Shown here piece after piece: positions 1 to 7,891 of a stretch of 64,000 bases of DNA. Location: assembly GCF_031127805.1 (NCBI RefSeq), contig NZ_JARXHW010000019.1, forward strand, positions 16,283 through 80,282, given 5' to 3'. A program made the position numbers and the translations under genes. The notes beneath the pieces are model-generated. The model made no database searches. It worked only from the letters and a program-made list of their open reading frames with translations, and was not told the origin of the DNA. This DNA is from Thalassobacterium maritimum (lineage in GTDB: Bacteria; Verrucomicrobiota; Verrucomicrobiia; Opitutales; Coraliomargaritaceae). The number at the start of each line of letters is the position of its first letter. The first letter of the stretch is position 1.

Positions 1-166
1 GAAAAGAGTCAATCATAGCATATTCAGCCCTCCCCAAAACTCCCTCACATATTTTAAATATTTTGTAAAACAAAGCCAACATAGCGCAGATTTATAAAAA
101 AATATGGCTGATAGACTCGAACTAGTTAGTCATGCTTTTCATAATACACCTTGTCTAATACACCAT

Positions 167-3100
167 ATGAAGATCGCGATTTTAGGGATTGGCCTACGTT
201 TTCCACCAAACTGTAACAACCTGGATTCTTTGTGGCGCTTGCTAGAAACTGGCGGCGACGCCATTGTCCCCGTCCCCAAGGATCGCTGGGATCCACGTCG
301 TTTTACAGACAAAGACCCCGATCGCCCCGGAAAAAACTACGTCGCTAAAGGAGGCTACCTACGGGAAAATCCGCGCCTATTCGACCCGAGTGTGTTCGGC
401 ATTTCCCCGCGTGAAGCTCATGGCTTGGACCCCCAGCAGCGGGTGCTGCTGGAAACGACCTGGGAAGCCTTTGAAGATGCAGGCATCCCGATCGAGCGAC
501 AAGATGGTGCTCGCACGGGCGTCTTTGTCGGCGGCTTTTGCCTCGATCATTTACTACAAATCAACCATCCAGCCAACCGTCTATTGGCTTCCTCGCACTC
601 AGCCACCAGTGCGACCATGACGATTCTCTCCAATCGTCTGTCCTATGTTTTCAATTTACGAGGCCCCAGCTTCACACTCGATACGGCCTGCTCTTCCTCC
701 TTGGTCGCCTTGCACTGTGCCTGTCAGTCCTTGATCAGCGGCGAGACCACCATGGCGCTCGCTGGGGGCGTCAATATCATGATGCGCCCGGAATTCCCCT
801 TGATGATGAGTAAGGGGCGCTTCCTCTCCGAGCATGCCAACTGCCGCGCTTTTGACGCGTCCGCAGGCGGCTATGTCCGTGGCGAAGGTGCAGGCATGCT
901 CTTACTCAAACCGCTCGACGCGGCTCTCGCGGATGGCGACAGCATCCATGCAGTGATCGAAGGCACGGGTGTAAACCAAGACGGACGCACCCCCGGCATC
1001 TCGCTGCCCAATAGCGAGGCACAGGAAGAATTGATGCGAGAGGTCTACACTCGCGCGGGCGTTGCGCCTGCAAAGGTCGACTACGTCGAGGCCCATGGCA
1101 CCGGCACTCAAGCAGGCGACCCGCTCGAAGCCAGAGCGCTGGACTCCGTCTTTCGTGAAGGCCGCGATGCCGAACAGAAACTCCTGGTCGGCTCGATTAA
1201 GACCAACTTCGGGCATACTGAAGCCGCGGCTGGCGTAGCGGGCGTGATCAAAGCGGTGCTCGTACTCAAGCATCGGCAAGTGCCGCCCACCCTGCACTTC
1301 AAAACGCCCAATCCCAAGATTCCCTTTTCCAAATACTTATTCCGCATCGCGGATGCCAAAGAGGCCCTGCCCTCTATCAGCGAAAAGCCGGTCTTACACG
1401 TAGGGGTAAATTCCTTCGGTTACGGCGGCACCAATGGACACGTCGTGCTATCCTCCGCACCGGAGCTAGCCAGCCCCAGCCCCAGCAAGGAAGCGGAGCC
1501 GCCTTTCACACTGTTCCCGCTATCTGCTCGCAGTCCGGAAGCACTCCGTGAGAGCGCCAGTCGACTCGCATTTTACGTGCGTCGCAACAAGACCGCCTCC
1601 CTGAGTGATTTATATCATACCCTGGCGCATCGTAAATCTTTACTCAACTACCGTGCCGGCATCGTGGCATCCGACACCAAGGACTTACGCCAAAAACTCA
1701 TGCTCGCCTCCAACGGCGATGAGCAGGACGGCCTACGCATTAGCAACGAACCCGTCGAAGCGACACGCCCGGTCTTCGTCTATACCGGCATGGGCCCGCA
1801 ATGGTGGGCGATGGGCCGTGAGCTCTTCGAAACAGAACCTGTCTGCGCGCAAGTGCTGGACGAGGTGGAAGCGATCTTTCGTCCGCTCAGTGGCTGGTCG
1901 CTCAAAGAGGCCATGCTGGCCAAAGAAGCCGACTCGCCGATGATGAAGACCGAGGTGGCCCAACCAGCCAACTTAGTGATTCAACTCGCGCTCACACGCC
2001 TATGGCAGCAATGGGGCATTGAGCCCGCTGCAGTCATTGGTCACAGTGTGGGCGAAGTGACTTCGGCCGTAGTGGCGGGCGTCTACACTTTAGAAGAAGC
2101 CGTATTGGTCAGTTACCACCGCAGTCGTCTACAAGCCAAAGAAGCCGGCAAGGGGGGCATGCTCGCCGTCGGCCTACCGGAAGCCGAACTGGGAGAGCTG
2201 TTAACAGGACGCCCAGGTGTGTCCATCGCAGCGGTCAACAGTTTCTCTTCAGTCACGCTATCAGGCGATCACGAGGAGCTCAAAGCGATCGCAGCTGAGC
2301 TGGAAGCGCGCGAAGTCTTCCACCGCGCTCTGCGCGTGGAAGTCGCCTACCACAGTCCACAGATGGACCCCATCGAGGCGCCCATTCTCGAAGCACTGGC
2401 GAGCTTAGATCCCAAGCCGGCACGCATCCCACTGTTTTCAACCGTCAGTGCGGAGCAAAGCACTGGAGCCGAATGGACGGCTGATTACTGGTGGCGCAAT
2501 GTGCGCCAGCCCGTGCGCTTCGCCAGTGGCATTCAAGCACTGATCGAACAAGAGCATTCGCTCTTTTTGGAAGTGGGCCCACACCCCGTATTAGGAAATT
2601 CGATACAAGAGGTCGCCGCCGACTCGGGTAAGCGTTGCCGCACCGTCTTCTCGCTGCGCCGCAAAGAGCCTGAGCAAGCGACCCTGCACAACAACCTAGC
2701 CGCGCTCTTCACTCTGGGCGTCACGCCCGATTGGAATGCCGTCGGCCCGCATGATGGTTCCTTCGTGCGCCTACCCAGCTACCCTTGGCAACGCCAACTC
2801 TACTGGCAAGAGACTGCGGACTCCGAAATGGACCGCATCGGCCTGCCCGGCCCGGTCTACCAAAACACTCGCATTCACGCCTCGCAAAAGACTTGGGACG
2901 TTGAAATCAACGATGCCTTTTTCCCCTTCGTGAAAGATCATAGAGTGCAAGGGCAGACGGTCTTTCCTGGCATGGGTTACATCGAAAGCGCATTGTTTTT
3001 ACAAAAGTCAGTGATGGGCGAAGCCTCCACCTGCCTACGCGACGTCGACTTCGAGGCGGTTCTGATTATGGACCCCAATAAATTGCAGCGACTAGTCAGC

Positions 3101-6100
3101 TCACTAGACGAGCAAACAGGAGAGTTTACCATATCCAGTCGTATCGAGGGCGATGCAGAAAGCACTCGTCGCCATGCCCGCGGACGCCTTTCACCTAGGC
3201 CCTTGGAAGCGGAAACCGCCTATTTCCCAAACATTCAAACTTGGCGCGATCGCTGCCAACATCAAGTGCCCCGTAGCACTTTCTACGATCGGCTACAGCG
3301 TCGTGGTTTAGAATATGGCCCTCACTTTCGTCCGGTTCAGTCCACCCAGACAGATGGGGTCCACTTTTTAGCCGAAGTGGAGGGCATGCCTGAGACAGCC
3401 GATCCAGCGCACCTGATCCATCCTACACTCCTCGACGGAGCCCTGCAACCGGTACTCTATGTTGCCAAAGGCGAACGAATGGTTCCTGTATCCATCGCAT
3501 GCCTACGCTTTCACGCATCGCCAAATACGCATAAAATCATCGCCTTCGGTTGTATTAATCACGAGACCGACACGAGCTTGAATGCCGATGTGTTTGTTTG
3601 CGATGAAACCGGTAAACCTCTAATCACAATCGAGGGCATCACTTGCCAGTCCATAGGCGGCTCTAGCGAATCCGCGCTGCCTCCCATCTATTTGCCCGAT
3701 TGGCGTGCGCCCGAGCCAGTGCAGGCTGTCACAGGTTCATTCGACTGGAATGCTTGGCAGCTCATCGCAGAAGCCTCTGCTTCGGTTAATTCGCTCGAAG
3801 CCGCACTGTGCGATGCTGGCGTCCAACAACTACCCTTTACCAAGTCCAACGGAGACAGCGAACAAAGCAGCTGCTTAGATCTACAAGGCAAGGAACAACT
3901 GTTGTTTCTGCTACCAGCAATCGACGCAAGCGACGATCCTTATCAAAGCATACGAGCCCTCAACCTAAGCTTCCTCGCTCTATTGCGGGAACTGAAACAA
4001 CAGGCGTTTGAAGGGCAACTCGTCCTCATCACCAACAGTCCTCCTCACGAAGCTAGCCCGAGCGTCAACGCAATCTCGGCACTGGCTGCACTGGGGCAAA
4101 ATGAAATCGAAGGTTTACATACCCGTTGTATTTACCTCGCCACCAGTGATTCCAAACAAGCACTCAAATCCTTAGAGGCCGAACTGTCGCAAGAAGCCAC
4201 TGGCGAAGTCTGGCTTGATCAGGACGAACGTCGCAGCCCTTGCTTAACCAAGCAGGTGCCGCAAGCGATCGAAATCGCACCCGAGCAAGTGTCCCTATCG
4301 GAGCCCGTGCACCTCGTCGCCAATGACGGCAAAAAACTAAGTGATCTGAGTTTCCAACGTTGCCAACGTGCGGTGCCACAAGCAGGCGAAGTCGAATTAC
4401 GAATCCACAGTTCAGCACTCAACTATAAAGATCTATTAAAGATCTACGGTAAGCTCCATCCACTGGTCCTACGTGACACCTTCTTTGGCGAAACGCTCGG
4501 CATGGAAGTCTATGCTGAAGTCATCGCCCTAGGCGCCGATACCAGTGGTGAACTGCAAGTGGGCGATCCTGTCATCGCCCTACTTCCAGATGCATTTCGC
4601 TCCTTTGCGACCGTGCCAGAAACTTTCGTAGTTAAAGCCCCCAGCGCTTGGGGAGCAAACGCCGCCTCGATTCCTGTAGTCTATTTAACCGCCGTGCATG
4701 GCTTAGAGAAGTTGGCACGACTGCAGGCAGGCGAACGTGTCTTGATCCATCAAGCCACTGGCGGACTCGGGCTCGCCGCAATTGATGTGGCTCGCAAAGC
4801 CGGTGCCGAAATTTTCGCAACCGCGGGCAGCGAGGCGAAACGTGAATGGCTACAGCAGGCAGGCATCCAGCACGTCTTCCCTTCGCGTGACTTATCCTTT
4901 GTAGAAAGCATACTCTCCGCCACCGCTGGTGAAGGGGTCGATGTGATTCTGAGCGCCCAGACTGGACTGGCGCAAAAAGAAAGCCTGAACCTACTCAAAC
5001 CAGGTGGTCGCTACATTGATGTTGGCAAAAAAGACATCATCGACGATAGCGGACTGCCACTACGCGCGTTTAATCGCAATCTACTCTTCGCTGCGGTCGA
5101 CATCGATCGCCTACTGGTAGAACGCCCCGCTTACATTCGAGGTCTGATGCAAGGCATCGTCGCGGACTTCGAATCAGGCAGCTTCCAAGGCGTCGCCACG
5201 GAGTCATTCCCTGCCGCTGAGATTGAAGCCGCTTTTAACAAAATGGCACAGAGTAAGCATCAGGGTAAGATACTGATCGATTTTTTAAACGGCAGTGTCG
5301 AAACGACTCCAGCAGAGACGAGCAAGTCGGTGGCTCGTAAGACAGGTGCTTACTTAATCACAGGAGGCACTTCTGGCTTTGGTCTGGAAACAGCCAAGTG
5401 GCTGGCTCGCAAAGGTGCCGGTCGTGTTGTGCTACTCAGCCGGCGCGGTGATGCAGTGCCAGGCCTGGCGGATAAACGTGCGGCCATTGAAGAAGAAGGC
5501 GCCGAAGTCGTCGTGATCAAAGGCGATGCCACCCTTGTCGCAGACTTACAGCAAGCACGTACAGCAATGAGCACCGACGGCTTCACACCGGCAGGCATCA
5601 TCCACGGTGCCATGGTGCTCGAAGATGCATTTCTCGATGAGATGGATGCTAAGCGTTTTGAAGCAGGCTTCCTGCCTAAGGTCGCGGGAGCACTTGCACT
5701 GGAGGCCGTCTTCGCCGATGCCTGTTTAGACTTCCTCGTATTTTACTCCTCGATCTCAGCGCTCATCGGTAATCGCGGTCAGGCAAATTACATCGCAGCT
5801 AACGCATTTCTCGATGCCTATGCCCTACGCCTTCGACAAAGAGGCATGCCAGCAATTTCGATCAATTGGGGCGCCCTGAAGGATTCTGGTGTGGTGGCAC
5901 GCTCGGCAAGCCTCGAAGGCGCACTCGAAGCGGCCGGTGTTAAAGCACTCAGTGATGAAGAAGCCTTAGCTGCCCTCGAAGTCGTGCTGCAAGCGGATAC
6001 CGCCCGCGCGGCAGCAATCGACCTCGACTGGCAGGTCTGGAAACAAGCCCACCCCAAGCTGGCGCAAGACCCTCGCTTTCTGGAGCATGCCGAAGCACCT

Positions 6101-6439
6101 GCTCACGGCCTAGAAAACGAAACCGCTCAAAAATTACTTGCGGAAATCATCGAGCTCAAACAGGATGAAAAATCCGCACGGCTCGAGCGGGAAATCGCCG
6201 AGGTTCTTTCCAACGTGCTCAAAGTATCCGCTGACACCGTCAAACCTGAAGCACGCCTGACCGACATGGGCGTCGACTCACTTCTAATGCTGGAATTAAG
6301 CCTTGGCCTCAAAGAACGCACCGGCATTCCATTCACCGCCATGGAGCTGCTCAAAGGCCCCAACGTCCGAGAACTGGCCCAAGTGCTGCTTGCAAGATTA
6401 AGCGGTCAAGATACCTCTACCAATCTTCCTCCAAACTAA
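167..6439 (+). CDS. Highly reducing type I polyketide synthase (KS-AT-DH-ER-KR-ACP)
   Basis: Single-module, probably iterative, cytoplasmic synthase building a fully reduced acyl chain. Numbering from 167: ketosynthase with Cys175 in DTACSSS, His310 in EAHGTG and His350 in GHTEAAAG; acyltransferase with Ser627 in GHSVGE and His729 in VAYHS; dehydratase with His925 in HxxxGxxxxP and Asp1090; enoylreductase with a nucleotide loop near 1532 (GGLGLAA); ketoreductase with TGGTSGFG near 1732 and Tyr1875; acyl carrier Ser2038 in GVDSLL. All catalytic residues look intact. No thioesterase or reductase domain follows the carrier, so release must be in trans. I start at 167 because MKIAILGIGLRFPP is the usual ketosynthase beginning; an upstream in-frame ATG at 104 adds 21 unconserved-looking residues. 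Neither start has a ribosome site. The methyltransferase begins 54 bases downstream, suggesting co-transcription. Extender choice is unclear: VAYHS is neither the malonyl (HAFH) nor the methylmalonyl (YASH) motif. Confidence 0.95.
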   Translation: MKIAILGIGLRFPPNCNNLDSLWRLLETGGDAIVPVPKDRWDPRRFTDKDPDRPGKNYVAKGGYLRENPRLFDPSVFGISPREAHGLDPQQRVLLETTWEAFEDAGIPIERQDGARTGVFVGGFCLDHLLQINHPANRLLASSHSATSATMTILSNRLSYVFNLRGPSFTLDTACSSSLVALHCACQSLISGETTMALAGGVNIMMRPEFPLMMSKGRFLSEHANCRAFDASAGGYVRGEGAGMLLLKPLDAALADGDSIHAVIEGTGVNQDGRTPGISLPNSEAQEELMREVYTRAGVAPAKVDYVEAHGTGTQAGDPLEARALDSVFREGRDAEQKLLVGSIKTNFGHTEAAAGVAGVIKAVLVLKHRQVPPTLHFKTPNPKIPFSKYLFRIADAKEALPSISEKPVLHVGVNSFGYGGTNGHVVLSSAPELASPSPSKEAEPPFTLFPLSARSPEALRESASRLAFYVRRNKTASLSDLYHTLAHRKSLLNYRAGIVASDTKDLRQKLMLASNGDEQDGLRISNEPVEATRPVFVYTGMGPQWWAMGRELFETEPVCAQVLDEVEAIFRPLSGWSLKEAMLAKEADSPMMKTEVAQPANLVIQLALTRLWQQWGIEPAAVIGHSVGEVTSAVVAGVYTLEEAVLVSYHRSRLQAKEAGKGGMLAVGLPEAELGELLTGRPGVSIAAVNSFSSVTLSGDHEELKAIAAELEAREVFHRALRVEVAYHSPQMDPIEAPILEALASLDPKPARIPLFSTVSAEQSTGAEWTADYWWRNVRQPVRFASGIQALIEQEHSLFLEVGPHPVLGNSIQEVAADSGKRCRTVFSLRRKEPEQATLHNNLAALFTLGVTPDWNAVGPHDGSFVRLPSYPWQRQLYWQETADSEMDRIGLPGPVYQNTRIHASQKTWDVEINDAFFPFVKDHRVQGQTVFPGMGYIESALFLQKSVMGEASTCLRDVDFEAVLIMDPNKLQRLVSSLDEQTGEFTISSRIEGDAESTRRHARGRLSPRPLEAETAYFPNIQTWRDRCQHQVPRSTFYDRLQRRGLEYGPHFRPVQSTQTDGVHFLAEVEGMPETADPAHLIHPTLLDGALQPVLYVAKGERMVPVSIACLRFHASPNTHKIIAFGCINHETDTSLNADVFVCDETGKPLITIEGITCQSIGGSSESALPPIYLPDWRAPEPVQAVTGSFDWNAWQLIAEASASVNSLEAALCDAGVQQLPFTKSNGDSEQSSCLDLQGKEQLLFLLPAIDASDDPYQSIRALNLSFLALLRELKQQAFEGQLVLITNSPPHEASPSVNAISALAALGQNEIEGLHTRCIYLATSDSKQALKSLEAELSQEATGEVWLDQDERRSPCLTKQVPQAIEIAPEQVSLSEPVHLVANDGKKLSDLSFQRCQRAVPQAGEVELRIHSSALNYKDLLKIYGKLHPLVLRDTFFGETLGMEVYAEVIALGADTSGELQVGDPVIALLPDAFRSFATVPETFVVKAPSAWGANAASIPVVYLTAVHGLEKLARLQAGERVLIHQATGGLGLAAIDVARKAGAEIFATAGSEAKREWLQQAGIQHVFPSRDLSFVESILSATAGEGVDVILSAQTGLAQKESLNLLKPGGRYIDVGKKDIIDDSGLPLRAFNRNLLFAAVDIDRLLVERPAYIRGLMQGIVADFESGSFQGVATESFPAAEIEAAFNKMAQSKHQGKILIDFLNGSVETTPAETSKSVARKTGAYLITGGTSGFGLETAKWLARKGAGRVVLLSRRGDAVPGLADKRAAIEEEGAEVVVIKGDATLVADLQQARTAMSTDGFTPAGIIHGAMVLEDAFLDEMDAKRFEAGFLPKVAGALALEAVFADACLDFLVFYSSISALIGNRGQANYIAANAFLDAYALRLRQRGMPAISINWGALKDSGVVARSASLEGALEAAGVKALSDEEALAALEVVLQADTARAAAIDLDWQVWKQAHPKLAQDPRFLEHAEAPAHGLENETAQKLLAEIIELKQDEKSARLEREIAEVLSNVLKVSADTVKPEARLTDMGVDSLLMLELSLGLKERTGIPFTAMELLKGPNVRELAQVLLARLSGQDTSTNLPPN

Positions 6440-6493
6440 ATCTACTCTTCGGTTCTTCGCCGATCACTAACATTCATCCCTCTCTCTAATATC

Positions 6494-7891
6494 GTGGAAC
6501 AGTCTATCTCTGGCATCGACAGTGTCGTCTCCTTCTCCAACAATCAGGGTGCAAAAGGCCGTGGCACCCTCGTGCACGTCTCGCGGTCTATGGCAGTGTT
6601 CGAGGTTTATAATCCTTTCTCGATTGTTCAGTTGAGTGAGGTCTTAAAAGAAATTGTGATCATGCGCGGCGAGCGTATAATCTACCGCGGTAAAGGCGTG
6701 GTTACCAGTATTGTAACTACCGGCTTGATGACCATTGTCTCAGCCACATTTACAGACAGTTGGAAAGACCCCGGTGCCCTGCGCCCGAATAAGACACTTG
6801 AGGACGAAATTGAGAGCTTCATCGATGGCTGGGAGAAAGGTCACGACCTCTCTGCGTCATATCAGTTGGTGGTCAATAAAATGTCCAATTTCTTCGCAGA
6901 AATCAGCCGTTGGCTAGAAGAGGTTGAAGTCGCACTCTTAGAGGACTTTGATAGCAACGACGCTGAAAGCATTCAGTTCAAGAACAGTGTCGAGAAGCCT
7001 GTGCTGGAGAAAATGATTGAGTTTTATCGTCTTTTTGAAGCTGAAGCTGCGAAGATTCCACAAGAAGAAGTCAGCCTGTATAAAGCCTTTGCACGGCGCG
7101 AATTGCACCCATTCATTCTCTGTGCCCCCTTTGCCCACCGCTCATTTACCAAGCCACTCGGTTACGCTGGAGACTACGAAATGGTGAATATGATGCTCAA
7201 GGAATCTCCGAGTAAGGGTAACAACGCCTACGCTCAGATCGTCAATGACCTCCACACCAATGTGCCTGCCTGTATCGCGCACTGCAATCGGATCGACTTC
7301 TTAGTCGAATCACTAGGTGACGTGGTCAACAAGGTGCAGGAAGAAATGCGCGTTTGTAATATTCTCAACGTTGGCTGTGGCCCGGCCGTTGAAGTTCAGC
7401 GCTTCATCCGGGACAACGAGCTATCCGAAGAATGTGTATTCACTCTAATGGACTTTAGCGAGGAAACCCTCGAATATACAAATGGGCGCATCAAAGAAGC
7501 CATGGCCAAATCTGGACATCAACCCGTCGTGAACACGATCAAGCGCTCCATCGACGAGTTGCTAAAAGATGTCCACGATAATGATGCCGAAATCTTGCCA
7601 ACCTATGATCTTGTGTACTGTGCCGGCCTCTTTGATTACTTTCCCGACAATGTCTGCCGCAATCTAATCAGCCTGTACTACCGCTGGGTAAAGCCAGGCG
7701 GTCGCTTAATCGCAACGAACGTAACGCCAAGTAATCCGGAGCGTTACACACAGGAACACCTGCTGGAATGGTATCTCATCTATCGTGATGAAGAAACGAT
7801 GGCATCGCTCGCCCCGCATGGCACCCAACCTGTGATCGAACTGGACGAAACAGGCGTCAACATCTTCCTGACGATTCATAAAGAAAACTAA
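6494..7891 (+). CDS. PhcB-like SAM-dependent methyltransferase (fatty acid methyl ester signal synthase family)
   Basis: 465 residues, GTG start. Residues about 15-95 form a small beta-rich domain that looks PilZ-like (inference). A helical middle follows, then a class I methyltransferase fold with the SAM-binding loop NVGCGP near 292-297 and the downstream acidic motif TLMDFSEETL. The signature KPLGYAGDYEMVN, about residues 222-234, and HCNRIDFLVESL are typical of proteins annotated as 3-hydroxypalmitic acid methyl ester biosynthesis proteins, the family of Ralstonia PhcB, which methylates a 3-hydroxy fatty acid to make a quorum signal. It lies between a polyketide synthase and a sensor kinase, and its stop codon overlaps the kinase start by one base (TAATG). 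The likely role is to methylate, and perhaps release, the synthase product. The substrate is unknown. Confidence 0.85.
   Translation: MEQSISGIDSVVSFSNNQGAKGRGTLVHVSRSMAVFEVYNPFSIVQLSEVLKEIVIMRGERIIYRGKGVVTSIVTTGLMTIVSATFTDSWKDPGALRPNKTLEDEIESFIDGWEKGHDLSASYQLVVNKMSNFFAEISRWLEEVEVALLEDFDSNDAESIQFKNSVEKPVLEKMIEFYRLFEAEAAKIPQEEVSLYKAFARRELHPFILCAPFAHRSFTKPLGYAGDYEMVNMMLKESPSKGNNAYAQIVNDLHTNVPACIAHCNRIDFLVESLGDVVNKVQEEMRVCNILNVGCGPAVEVQRFIRDNELSEECVFTLMDFSEETLEYTNGRIKEAMAKSGHQPVVNTIKRSIDELLKDVHDNDAEILPTYDLVYCAGLFDYFPDNVCRNLISLYYRWVKPGGRLIATNVTPSNPERYTQEHLLEWYLIYRDEETMASLAPHGTQPVIELDETGVNIFLTIHKEN

Noticed and set aside
775..1359. Minus-strand frames within the polyketide synthase
   Set aside because: They lie wholly inside a catalytic-domain coding region and match no family.
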